Below are positions 46,696 to 57,362 of a stretch of 64,000 nucleotides of DNA, piece after piece. Numbering within the stretch: the first letter of the stretch is position 1; the number at the start of each line of letters is the position of its first letter. The DNA comes from Odobenus rosmarus divergens (lineage: Eukaryota; Chordata; Mammalia; Carnivora; Odobenidae): positions 815,720 through 879,719 of the forward strand of contig NW_004450478.1 of assembly GCF_000321225.1 (NCBI RefSeq), in the 5' to 3' direction. The notes beneath the pieces were generated by a model. That model had not been told where the DNA came from and made no database searches. It saw only the letters and a list, made by a program, of their open reading frames with translations. The translations under genes were made by a program, and so were the position numbers.

Positions 46696-46900
46696 GGGGC
46701 TCCTGGGTGGCTCAGTTGGTTAAGCCTCTCCCTTTGGCTCAGGTCATAATCTTGGGGTCCTGGAATCGAGCCCTGCGTTGGGCTCTCTGCTCAGCGGGGA
46801 GTCTGATTCTCCCTCTCCCTTGGTGCTCTCTCTCTCTGTGCTCTCTCTCGCTCTTTTACTCTCTCTCATGAAAATAAATAAAATCTTTAAAAAAAAAGAA
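46696..46900 (+). mobile_element. SINEC retroposon
   Basis: SINE head gctcctgggtggctcagttg, ggctcaggtcataatcttgg, ggaatcgagccctgcgttgg, CT-rich middle, aaaataaataaaatctttaa and a poly-A tail. The 70- and 97-codon ORFs at 46659-47071 are readings of this element and its flank. Confidence 0.94.
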
Positions 46901-47250
46901 AATAAAGGCGTGCAGGTTAGCATTGTGATTGCATGCAGGAATCAGGAAGTGGTCAGGACCTCAGGGCTCAGGGAATGGTATTCATCCTTCTTTCATCTCT
47001 GTGTCTTTCACATTTCCATGATTCTTTCCACTTACAGATTGGCTTTGTCTCATGCATGGCAAGCTGGCTGAAGCCAAAGCTCCTAAGCATTTACAAGCTC
47101 TCCCTTCCAGAGAATAACCCAAACTGAATTATCATATCTAAATCCCAATTTCAAGTCCCTGGGAGAGAGATTGGTGGCCAAGGGTGTATGGAGGATATTT
47201 CCAGCTTCCAGGTAAGAAGATGCCTCAAGAGATTACGGCCACATATTGGT

Positions 47251-48757
47251 TCAGAAATTGACCTAAATTATCTGGTCACTGACATGGAATAAATTCTGTA
47301 TTTTTTTAAATTCAGATTTGTGATGGAAAACAATTCCATATACAGAATTTTAATTTTATGACAGCAACATAAAATAGGACCATATCATCCTTTGGAAGAA
47401 CACACACTTAAATAATTATACACCAAGACTTTCATTGCAGATTTTATTTACCAAAGGGATATTTTAGAAGCAGTTTTGTGCAGACACAAACAATGACTGT
47501 TTTCTGTCTGGGAAAATAGAAATTTAATTTTTCTTTTGCAAATAAACAAATAAATGAAAATATCAAGATCTTCTTAAAAGAGTCTCTAAGATTCTTTTGC
47601 ACATCATTGAAACTAAAGTAAAAAAAAAAAATCTATTTCCAAGATAAAAAAGATAATATAATCTTTTTGTGACGCTACAAAGATGTTTTTTTTTCTGTAA
47701 AGCATGTTTGTTCAGACCCTGATTATTACTTATTTCAGCAGAGCATACCTGAAATTTCAATATATTAAGACAAAAAACTGGAAAGTTGGGACCTTTATGT
47801 TTTCCTAATAAGAATGCTCTGCTTTATTTTCTGACAAGCTCACTGACAGAGCTTCAGAGGTAGTATAACAGTATCTGCACTTGCCTGTCAGCTGGGAATG
47901 AGTCACTCCTGAATTTACTAAAAATGACATGATCAACATGGCATAGTAATGAACCCTGGGGAGGATTTTAAGATAGTAGATGGCACCAGACCCTCTCATT
48001 AGTGCCATGGGTCTTATTAGTACATGTCAGTTTTCTAACCTTTACAGCATTGCTGGTAGAATACAGCAAACACTGCATATCTCTACATTTGTGACATCTC
48101 TTAATGTCACATCTCTTAAAAAAAAAAACTGTTTATAGCTTGTTGAATTTTCTAAACATGTTTTAAAGATGAGGAAATAGTATAAAGCAAGGAAAATGAG
48201 AAAAATTCATAGATTTTGTAGGAAAAAAAAAAGAAAGAAAAAGTGTGCTCATTCATTGAATGGGAAGAAGTGCTTGTTCCTCTCAGTTCTTATATCCTGG
48301 GGAAGCAATATCCAAAAAGAAGAAAGGATCTGTGAAGGGGGGTGGGGGGGATTCTAGACTCAGCTCAGCCAGTGAGAACTTGTGTTACTCTTAACCTCTC
48401 TTAGTTGCATTTTTAACATGGGTGATACAGGAAGAGAGTTCTAAGATTCTTTTTTTATGAGCACTGATTTTCCCAGGACCCTTTGTGAATGTTTCCTCTC
48501 TTGTATCCCTCTCTCCTTTCCTTCTTCCCTCCCTTCCTTCTTACTCACAAACATTGAATGAGCAAGTAACAAATGCCAAGCGTAATGAAAGGCACTGCAA
48601 ATACAATCAGGGACTTCATTCTATATGTGTAAAGATGAGATAACATTGTGACTATATGCAGGTGGACTCATTCAACCCCAATGCATATTCAACTGTAGAG
48701 AAAACCCCTTTGGGAATGAATTTAACAAAATTTGAATATTGTATATTTGCAGTTAAA
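47251..48757. other. No gene seen; single-copy
   Basis: About 1.5 kb. Poly-A runs near 47619-47630 and 48119-48128; a pyrimidine (CTTC)n patch at about 48516-48541. At 48541-48625 the phrases aacattgaatgagcaagtaa and ggcactgcaaatacaatcag faintly resemble antisense L2. Confidence 0.45.
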
Positions 48758-48769
48758 AAGTTAAAAAGA

Positions 48770-48980
48770 GGGGCGCCTGGGTGGCTCAGTTGCTTAAACC
48801 GCTGCCTTCAGCTCAGGTCATGATCCCGGGGTCCTGGGATCGAGCCCCACATCGGGCTCCCTGCTCATGCAGGAAGCCTGCTTCTCCCTCTGCCTGCCGC
48901 TCCCCCTGCTTGTGCTCTCTCCCTCTCTCACTCTTGCTCTCTCTGTGTGTCAAATAAATAAATAAAATCTTAAAAAAAAA
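48770..48980 (+). mobile_element. SINEC retroposon with TSD
   Basis: Full-length SINE: ggcgcctgggtggctcagtt, ggtcatgatcccggggtcct, gggatcgagccccacatcgg, a long CT-rich middle, aaataaataaataaaatctt. TSD aagttaaaaaga (48758-48769) exact with 48981-48992. Low divergence suggests a young copy. Confidence 0.96.
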
Positions 48981-48992
48981 AAGTTAAAAAGA

Positions 48993-50599
48993 TACAGTTA
49001 AAAAAGCTTTTGGAGAAAAGCTGCTGACTTTTTAATTTAAATACCTCCATCTAAATTTCATAAATTGTCTTGAGAAAGCAAAGGATCCACATTTTTCAAA
49101 AGGGCCCAGAAATAAAAATATCTAGTAAAGCTTTTGTATTTTAAAGGCCAAAGCAGGTAATAAAGATTGTGTTAAAGTAAGTCCAGTATATCATTTGTTA
49201 TTTTCAATTCTGAAGTTAACATTTACCATGTGCTACTTCAAGCCAACTTTACAAAGCATGTCACTACTGATATCTAGTGTGGTGAATCCCAGGTGAGTCC
49301 CTAATGTCTTCTCCTGACATTTCCCCAAGAGTGAATGATAGTTGGGCAGGCCCAGATTTTCAGAGTGGTGTGGATTGATACAGATACAACTAAGGTTTAG
49401 AAATAAGAAGTGGTGATGGAAAACGCACCTTACTTAAAGATGGCATCTTATTCTGTTGACTTGCCAAAAATACAGCATAATTTTTATGTGAGATTAAGGA
49501 AATAACACATTTCCATAATATTTACATAAAATATTTCAAGTAAAAATGAGTAAATAAGCATTATATATATGTCATTCACATGCATACCATTATAAAGATA
49601 TATTTGCCAAATTCCTAATAATAAATGTCACCTCAAAATCAAAATTAAGAGAACAGATTTTTTTTTAAAAAAGGCATCTGATTTTTCAGGTAGTTAGTGA
49701 ACTACTTGTCATCAGATGACTAATTTGTCTTCCTAAAGGCAGAATCATGACACATATTAAATGTAGAATAGAAGTAGGAGTATTCAATACTTTTCAAGAT
49801 AGTGGTTTAGACATTAGGAAAGCTCCTGGGAAAATACCATATGCTAGTGAGACTATAAATTGCATTGAGTGTTTATTGGTTTCTGTCATGGTATGGTAGG
49901 TATTGGTTAGTGATAAAAATGAAGGAAAATTCATTTGTTTGTAGCTTTCATTTTTCAGTTATGTGCTTTCTGGTAGGTACATTTGTCTCGTGGTGGAGGT
50001 AGAAAGGAGCTACTTTAGAATTCAGTTCTAATCACAGACAAAATATTTTAATGTAATTTGTTTTTTCCCCAGTGGAACCAAAGAGGTTTAAGGTATCTGG
50101 TGAAGTAACTATTGCATCAATAGTTAATCATAATGGATGAAATTTGCTTTTACTTCTTGAATACAGTTCTTTTTCCTTGCTAAAGGATAATCATTTCAAA
50201 TAAAATTTAAAGTGATATCTTTAAGATTCACATTATTTCTTCTAGGAATCTCAAAATTAACCTAACTTGTACAACATAAAATATGTAAACTCCCATCATT
50301 TGAAATTCTCTTTCACTGCGTTGATATACGATAAAGCTTATGATTTAAGCAAATCCCTTCTGCTGGTTTAGAAGCAGTAGTGAGAGATCACCCATTTATG
50401 GTATGCCTGCTTCTGTGTACCACACTGAGTGAACAGGGAGAGAATTCAGGGATGGGTTAAAGGGTTTATAGATTTTTTTTGAAACCAAAACATATGCTTG
50501 CTAAAAATTTAAATAACCTTTCTAATCAACAATAGAAATATGAGACAAAGTAGTACATCATTAATAGAAAATTAATGGGTTAGGCAATAATTGCTGAAG
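48993..50599. other. No gene seen; single-copy
   Basis: About 1.6 kb of AT-rich sequence with no recognised repeat and no ORF of note. Confidence 0.55.
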
Positions 50600-50890
50600 G
50601 AGGACATTGGAGAAGATTACTTCCCTGTAGAGGTGACCTACATATTAATCCAAAGATAAGAATTGAGCCCAGTAATGAAGGCTGAAATTAGGGCCAGAGA
50701 GTCATTCTAGGCTCAAGAAACGCCCAGAGCTAAGGCAGGGAGATAAGAAAGTAAAATGATTTCTTAGATAAGAGTGAGTATGGATGAATGAAGGGTATCT
50801 GTAGGGAGTAGAATGACTAGAAAACAGCTTAGAGTCAGGGTATAATGGCTTTTGAATGTCTGGCTAAGTGATTTTTGCCTTTATTCTTTA
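50600..50890 (-). repeat. Possible L2 fragment, antisense
   Basis: Text such as attctaggctcaagaaacgc, ccagagctaaggcagggaga and gtataatggcttttgaatgt then gatttttgcctttattcttt matches the antisense L2 pattern (attccaggcagaggga...aaggccctgaggcaggag...ggattttattctgag). Heavily diverged. Confidence 0.4.
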
Positions 50891-51338
50891 AAGCAGTATT
50901 TCTTGGAACACAGTTTTCAAAACTTTAAAAAGTTCCAGGAGATGTGATAGCTACACCCAGGGGTGGGTAAAGATGGGAGTGAAATTTGGAAATTCAATAT
51001 ATTTGGGAAATTCTCAATTTAAAAAAAGCAAACAAGTTTCCTTATACTCGGTCTTCATAGAACCCTGAATATATTAATATGCGTTGTGAAATCCCAGGAG
51101 GAGGATATAGGCTAGATGAGTCCCCAAGTTCATTTGACTGTGAAATCCTTGTTCTCTGGAGCATCCCCCAGCATAGGTGTACATGGAACAGAATTTAGGA
51201 AACATCAGTGTTGATCAGTGTTGGATAGGAAGGAAAAAATGTTTGATTAATTCAAAGTTTACTCAACCCTACTGTAGCCAACACTAGATTAAGGCGTTAA
51301 GAGTGTAGAAATAAATTATAGATAGATATTATCTTCAA
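50891..51338. other. No gene or recognised repeat
   Basis: Single-copy sequence before the next SINE. A small repeat of gtgttgatca / gtgttggat occurs near 51210. Confidence 0.5.
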
Positions 51339-51358
51339 AGAGCTCTCAGTGTATTCTT

Positions 51359-51548
51359 GGGGCACCTAGGTGGCTCAGTCAGTTAAGCGACCGACTCTGG
51401 ATTCTGGTTCAGGTCATGGTCTAAGAGTTGTGAGATTGAGCCCTGTGCTCTTCAGGCAGTCAGCTTGATATTCTTTCCCTCTCCCTCTCCCCCTTGCCCA
51501 ACACGCACGCACTCTCTCTCTCTAAAATAAATAAATCTTAAAAAAAAA
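51359..51548 (+). mobile_element. SINEC retroposon, diverged subtype, with TSD
   Basis: SINE with head gcacctaggtggctcagtca, middle gcgaccgactctggattctg, gagattgagccctgtgctct, CT-rich part and aaaataaataaatctt tail. TSD agagctctcagtgtattc (51339-51356) against agagcttggtgtattcat (from 51549). Sequence differs from the main long class, so it is an older subtype. Confidence 0.92.
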
Positions 51549-51639
51549 AGAGCTTGGTGTATTCATAATCGAGTCCACAAAATAGTGTAACATCCCTCAA
51601 TGAATGCAGTAATAAGACCATGCAAGGCAGAGACTGTAG

Positions 51640-51880
51640 TATTTATGCACATGGATCGAAACCACCAGGCTTTGCATTCTGGTTTCACTACTAACCAGTT
51701 GTGTGTCCTTGGATAAAGTACTTGCCCTGCCCATCCTGTGGCTCAGTTTTTTCATCTGTAAAATGGAGAAAATAATACCAACTTCAGAGAGTTGCTATGA
51801 GGATTAAGTGGTAATGCATATAAAGCACTTTGACAGTAATAATAAGTAATAATAAGCCCTATGTAAATATTCATAGTTAT
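51640..51880 (+). repeat. MIR SINE, well preserved
   Basis: Clear MIR in order: gcattctggtttcactacta, gttgtgtgtccttggataaa, ggctcagttttttcatctgt, aaaatggagaaaataatacc, gagttgctatgaggattaag, gcatataaagcactttgaca. The best MIR in the window. Confidence 0.88.
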
Positions 51881-52089
51881 CATACAATATAAAAGCATAA
51901 CAGAGTAATGATGTCCAAGCCTTTGGAGGGAAGAATAGAAGTTCATGAAGTGAAAGGTAAAAAAAAGAAGTTTAAGGATTAAGGCATTCCGGGAAGAAGG
52001 ACTCCACCAATAGAGGGACAGGTTTGGGAAACACCTTTGTGTATTCTAGAAATTTTAATTAATTTGATGTTATTAAAGGGCACTGTATG

Positions 52090-52600
52090 AATATGTAAGA
52101 GGCAAAACATGAAGTTAGAGAGTCATACTGAAGAGTTTTCAGTATGTGCAGGTTTTTGATTGTGTAGGTGATGGGAGGCCAAGGAAAAGTTATAGGAAAA
52201 TGATTGTCATATCCAGATTTATAGTTTTGAAAGGTCATCCCAGTGACAAGAGGCTCCTGTAATCAGTTGTTTAAGAAATGGGAGCCTGAACCAAGGCAGT
52301 GGCAGCAGAAATGGACAAAAAAAAAGGTCTAGTTAAAATATTTAAGAAATATAATCCTAAATTCTTATGGTTGAAGGGATATGAAGGATAGGAAGGAGTT
52401 GAGAATGAATGTTGAGTTTGTAGCCGGGAAGGCTGAGCAATACGACTAATCAATTTAAGGAACAAAAGAAGGACAGAATGGGGTAAGGGGTAGGAATAGT
52501 GCAAGAAGACAAATAGTGAGATCGAGCTGTGGTGGTTTGGGATTTGAGATCCCAAAGGTACATACAGAGGGATCAATCTAAAAGATACTCAAACATATAT
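52090..52600 (-). repeat. Probable L2 fragment, antisense
   Basis: Phrases in antisense L2 order: gatgggaggccaaggaaaag, catatccagatttatagttt then tgaaaggtcatcccagtgac, gaagggatatgaaggata, gagttgagaatgaatgttga. Diverged, with lost segments. The 101-codon ORF at 52271-52576 (minus) lies within it and has no family feature. Confidence 0.5.
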
Positions 52601-52901
52601 ATCCAGAACCCAGGAGAGAGATCTGATCTAGAAGTAAAGGTTTGCAAGTCACTACTAAGTCACAACAAAACATGTAAAGACATGGGGGATGATGAGAACA
52701 CTTACACAGACCATATACTGATGACAGAAGGATCACCAAGGACATAATCTGGGAAAAATGATGAATATACACAAAAAGATATTAAGATTAGTATTATCCA
52801 AATGTGGTATTAGAAATTGTTGTATATAACCCATCACTGTTCAACTCAAAATGGGACTTTCTTGTTTCTTAACAAGTTAGTTGTGACCATTGACCCCAGC
52901 C

Positions 52902-52943
52902 TGTGCGCATGTGTGCATGTGCGCGCGCGCACACACACACACG
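52902..52943. repeat. 42-nt alternating purine-pyrimidine tract (Z-DNA-prone)
   Basis: Strict alternation without a break: tgtgcgcatgtgtgcatgtg, then (gc)5, then (ac)6 and g. The central gtgcgcgcgcgcac is also its own reverse complement. GC-alternating cores flanked by AC runs are the classic Z-DNA-forming composition. ORFs at 52817-53044 and 52846-53070 cross it as Cys/Val/His/Arg low complexity and are not genes. Confidence 0.93.
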
Positions 52944-53384
52944 GACTTTGGTGTCCTTGTTCACTGAAGGGCACAATCATACATATAATGCTCTCCTTTT
53001 TTCCTCTTCTTGACATTATTCTATGGGTTTGTTTTCCCAAATAATTCCCAAAAACATATTTGAAGACCACTGTCCACCAAATACATTGCCTTTAATGTAC
53101 AGTAGGTGGATTCTTTAAATCACATGACCTGAGCAGAAAAACACAAGAGCAAAAAAGCATTAGAAAAAAAAAAAACAAGAGAGAGAATGATATGCTGATA
53201 CATGTTTCCTGAGAGGGAGAAAGACTGGAAAGCCATGCTAAGAAGCAAAAGCACCTGCTCCTTTTTTTACTTATGTCTGAGAATCATTGCTACATATTTT
53301 AATCAAGACTAAGGCAATATACATGACTTACTCCAATTTAAAAGACATAGAACTGCTGGGAAGTGCTGTGACAGAGTGGAATGA
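52944..53384. other. No gene or recognised repeat
   Basis: Single-copy sequence; an A run lies at 53163-53174. Confidence 0.5.
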
Positions 53385-53585
53385 AAAGTTGCATTTAGAC
53401 AGGTCTAAACTGAATTTATAGTATGGCCTCATTCTTGGGAAGGAATCTGAGACAAGATATTTAACCTCTATGAGTTTCTGTTTTTTCATATGAAATATCT
53501 TACAAAATAATAGCTACCTCATGGGATAATATGGATGATTAAGCAGTATAGGTAAAGCACTTAAAACAACCCATGATGTATTCAT
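53385..53585 (+). repeat. MIR SINE fragment
   Basis: MIR core and tail: gaatctgagacaagatattt, aacctctatgagtttctgtt, ttttcatatgaaatatctta, caaaataatagctacctcat, ggtaaagcacttaaaacaac. The head is decayed. Confidence 0.65.
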
Positions 53586-53997
53586 CAAAGAATTATTGTA
53601 CCAATAGTGTGTAGGTAGTCATGGGTACAGGTGTGCTGAGGTAGGAACTTACACCTAATCTCCGTGGGGACTGGGGTGTCTGCAGCCTGCAAGCCTGTTA
53701 CAATCAGCTTGAGCAGCCTTATCCATTTACCCCACTGGAACATAAAAATATTATTATTTCCTATCAGCGCCACAACATAAAAAGGTTAAAGCAAATGAAT
53801 AAAAAGGTAAAAAATTTAAAAGTTATGATAACTTAAACAGTTATACACTACCAGTATTGAGTAGGTGTTTGATAAATGTAATTTCCAATTGTGTTTAATT
53901 TTGCAATTTTTAGAACAACCACTGACATGGGTTTCTTCTGGTGGCTAAGACTACAGAACTTATTACAATTAATAAGTTGCCTGCCATGTTGATTTGG
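53586..53997. other. No gene or recognised repeat
   Basis: Single-copy sequence between a MIR and an ancient L1. Confidence 0.5.
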
Positions 53998-55790
53998 AAA
54001 AAAAATAGCTTTATTGAGATACAATTTACAAAGAGCAAAATTCATTCATTTTAGGGATAAGCTTTGTTGAGATTTGACAAATGTATATAGTCCTTTAACC
54101 ACTACCACAATCATGATAGAGATCATTTGTATCACCTTCCAAAGTTCATTTGTGTTCCTTCCGCCAAACCCAAAACCAGGTGATCATTGATTGGTTTTCT
54201 ATCATTATAGAATTTTCTGGAATTTCATATAAGTGGAATCATACAGCATGTAGTCATCTATGTTTGGTGTCTTCAACTTAGAATAATGTTTTTAACATTT
54301 ATTCATGTTATTGTTGTTGTCAATAGTTTGTTCTCATTGAATGGATATGCCATAATTTTTTTATCCATTCACCAGCTGATGGTCATTTGGCTATCATTAC
54401 TAACATATGATATGTTTTCATATATATGTTTTCACTTCCATTCAGAAAATACCTAAGTTTAGGATTGCTGGACATGATAAATGTATGTTTAACTGTATAA
54501 GAAGCTGTCAGACTGCTTTCCCAATTTTTTTTTTTTTGCCATTTTGCATATCCTCCAACAGTGTTTGAGTTCCATTTGCTGTAACAACCTTACCTTTAAC
54601 CAAACTTGGCATTGCCAACCTTTGTAATTTGATCCTTTCTAATGGGTGTAAAGTAGTGTTTCATTGTGGCTTTAATTTTCATCTCCTTAAAGTCTCACCA
54701 TTTTAAGCATCTTTTCATGTTGTTTGGTTTTTTGTTTTGGATTTTTTTTTTTTTTGCTATGTGTATTGTATTTTGTTGAAATGACATTCAGATCTTTGCT
54801 CATTAATTTGACTGGATTGTTTGTCTTCCAGTTATTCAGTTGTAAGAGTTCTTTATATAACAGAGATACAAATTTTGGGTTTTTTTTTTTTTTGTCTTTT
54901 GGGTTTGTTTTTTTTTACCATATACATGCTATGCAAATATTTTCTCCCAGTCTGTGCTTGCCTTTTCATCCTCTTAATAGTCTTTCGAAGAGCAAAATTT
55001 TAAAATTTTGATCCACTACAGTCTATCATTTTTTTCTTTAAAAACTTTTGCTTTTTGTCCTATTTTAGAAATAGTCGCCTAACATGAAGTCCCATAGATG
55101 TCATATATTTTTCTAAAAATTTTATACTCTTAGCTCTTATGCTTAATATCCGTTACTAGTTATTTTCATATGGCGTGAGGTAAATAGTCAAGGTTTGTTT
55201 ATTTATTTGAATACGGATGTCTAGCTGTTATATTGCCATTTGTTGGAAATACCACCCTTTCTCATTGAATTACCTTTGTCCTTTGTTGCAAATCATTGGA
55301 CCAAATATGTATCAGTCCATTTATAGACTCCCTATTCTGTCCCATTAATGTATATGCCTGTCTTTATGCCATCATTACACTATTTTTCATACTATAGCAT
55401 TATATTAAGTCTTTAAATAAAATAATGTAATTTTTTCAAAATGTTCACTAAAACTATTTTGGCTATTATAGGGCCTTTGTAATTCCATGTAAATTTTAGA
55501 TTTAGTCTGTCACTTTCTACCAAAATTTCCTCTGAAAATTTGATACTGCTTTAAATATGTAGATCAATTTAGGGAATATTGACATCTTCACAATATTATG
55601 TTTTCCAATCCATGACCGTGGCAAATCCCAGCACTTATTTATGTCATTTTTCCTTTCTCTTGGCAATGTTCTGTATTTTTCAATGTAAATACCTTGAACA
55701 TATTTTGATAAGATTATTCTTACGCATTTCATGTTTTTAGATGCTACCGTATATGGCATTTTTAATTCAGATTTTTACTTGCCCATTATC
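53998..55790 (-). mobile_element. Ancient L1 (L1M-type), antisense
   Basis: Starts with agctttattgagatacaatt, the standard antisense 3' terminus of old mammalian L1s, followed by aaccactaccacaatcatga, tatttatataagtgg-like text (ggaatttcatataagtggaa), ggatatgccataatttttt, and then eroded antisense ORF2 (tcttttcatgttg, tctttgctcattaatttgac, ttgtgcttgccttttcatcc-like text, gtatatgcctgtctttatgcc, caaaatttcctctgaaaatt). Far more decayed than 29641-31637. No ORF2 frame of useful length survives. Confidence 0.75.
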
Positions 55791-56284
55791 CTTGAGGATT
55801 GTCAAGACAATATCCATAGGGGAAAGTACATATCTCTTGGCTTTATTTTACTTGATACCTGGTTATATGGTGACTACCTTAACCTATCTTTTTGACTCAC
55901 TTTTTTAAATAACTTTTCCTAACTTTTCCTCAGACACAGGTATTGGTGACCTTAACACATTCTTTAGAGTGCAAATTTAATAATGCTAAAAGAAGTTAGA
56001 AATAAAGATTTCTGTTGTAATTACAGTTATCTATCAAGTTAGGAAAATAAATTGGAAAAGAGGCAACGAGAGCCTCATCAGATCCACTCTGGGTGTGACT
56101 ATGTGTATGTGCAGAAAAAAAAATGTGGGAGGAGTATATGGAAAGAAAAGAACCCGTAAAAGAGGAAGCAAGAGTACCAAGACACGTAGGAAGTATTTGA
56201 AAGCATATAGCAAGAAAATAGCATTTAATATTTATTTTTTACTTAAATGTTTATACAGTATATACTTAAATATCATATATTGTA
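55791..56284. other. No gene or recognised repeat
   Basis: Single-copy sequence. The 78-codon ORF at 56095-56331 begins Lys/Arg-rich and ends in AT-rich Ile/Tyr text; no family feature. Confidence 0.5.
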
Positions 56285-56400
56285 TAGGTTACATTCGTTA
56301 TTATTTTATGGATGAAGAAATTGAGGATTAGAAATATGTCTTTCCTAATGTTATAGAAATAGTAGCAAATGATGTATCAGTACTTGGGTCTCGTGACTCC
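56285..56400 (-). repeat. MIR SINE fragment, antisense
   Basis: Antisense MIR: attattttatggatgaagaa, attgaggattagaaatatgt, ctttcctaatgttatagaaa, tagtagcaaatgatgtatca, gtacttgggtctcgtgactc. Matches the attttacagatgaggaaactgagg-type core with changes. Confidence 0.6.
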
Positions 56401-56937
56401 TATCTCTTGTAGTGGTTCCCTCCTAAGTTACCTAGATAGGGCTTTTGCAACGCATGTGACTAATTGCACCTTTCAGCTGATCTCCATAGACATAATTATC
56501 CCTGCCTGAGTACTATCCAGCAGCCAAACAGTTACTCGGTAAAGCTGGATTAATATGTTTTACTTCTAACAATATTATACTACATTTTATTTTTTATTTA
56601 TGTTCTACCTGGTCCAAAAGGATCTTAGAAAGAATGCTTCACTAAGATTGCTCAATCATGAGACAAATGAAAAGGGATTGAGTTAGAATACTTTAATCCC
56701 TTTATGGCTAAACTTTATTATTGAGTCACTGAAAAGTTACACACTTAAATCAAACAAATGAATAATTAAATCCAGACTTACTGAACTAGCAAGAGCTTAG
56801 TTTTAATGCCAGATCTCTTTCTCTTGGAAATCAATAATGGTTGTCTTTTGACTGGGTTAATCTCAGTTTTTTTAGAGTCTCAGTGTACCATTTCCTTTTC
56901 ATACGTGTTGCAGAAAGAGTTTAAGAATACCACTATA
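56401..56937. other. No gene or recognised repeat
   Basis: Single-copy sequence leading into a tandem SINE pair. Confidence 0.5.
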
Positions 56938-57157
56938 GGGGCACCTGGGTGGCTCAGTTGATTGAGCGTGTCTGACTCTTGATTTCAGCTCAGGTCACGA
57001 TCTCAGGGTCCTGGGATCAAGCCCAAAGCCCAGTTGAGTCAAGTAGGGCTCCATGCTCAGCAGGGAGTCTGCTTGAGGATTCTCTCCCTCTGCCCCTCTT
57101 CCTGCTCATGCTCTCTCTCCCTCTCTCAAGTAAATAAAATAAATCTTAAAATAAAAA
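56938..57157 (+). mobile_element. SINEC retroposon (first of a tandem pair)
   Basis: SINE head gcacctgggtggctcagttg, with variant middle tctgactcttgatttcagct, tcctgggatcaagcccaaag, a 20-bp extra segment near 57022-57045, CT-rich part and aaataaaataaatcttaaaa tail. Older subtype than its neighbour. Confidence 0.93.
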
Positions 57158-57166
57158 AGTTCCACT

Positions 57167-57352
57167 GGGGCGCCTGGGTGGCTCAGTCCGTTAAGCATCT
57201 GCCTTTGGCTCAGGTCATAATCCTGGGGTCCTGGGATCGAGCCCCATGTCGGGCTCTCTGCTCAGCGGGGAGCCTGCCGCTTCCCCTGCTTGTGCTCTCT
57301 CTCTCTCTCTCTCTTTCTCTGTGAAATAAATAAATAACATCTTTTTAAAAAA
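57167..57352 (+). mobile_element. SINEC retroposon (second of a tandem pair)
   Basis: SINE head ggcgcctgggtggctcagtc, ggtcataatcctggggtcct, gggatcgagccccatgtcgg, long CT-rich middle, aaataaataaataacatctt. ccact recurs before the first SINE, between the two and after the second, consistent with the second SINE landing at the TSD of the first. Confidence 0.93.
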
Positions 57353-57362
57353 ATCCCACTAT

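Larger units (their letters stand above)
46340..47250. repeat. Probable ancient repeat hosting two SINEs
   Basis: Outside the SINEs, the phrases gtttacaagtaacagaaact, aatttgagaaagcttaagta, cagggctcagggaatggtat, tcatctctgtgtctttcaca and agagaataacccaaactg resemble a common old mammalian interspersed repeat class that begins gtaacagaaac. I cannot name the family. If correct, the two SINEs at 46452-46646 and 46696-46900 inserted into it. Confidence 0.35.

Noticed and set aside
52271..52576. 101-codon minus-strand ORF as a gene
   Set aside because: It lies in probable antisense L2 and is a Ser/Leu/Pro-rich low-information string.
54724..55011. 95-codon Phe-rich ORF as a membrane protein
   Set aside because: It is produced by poly-T runs inside an ancient antisense L1.
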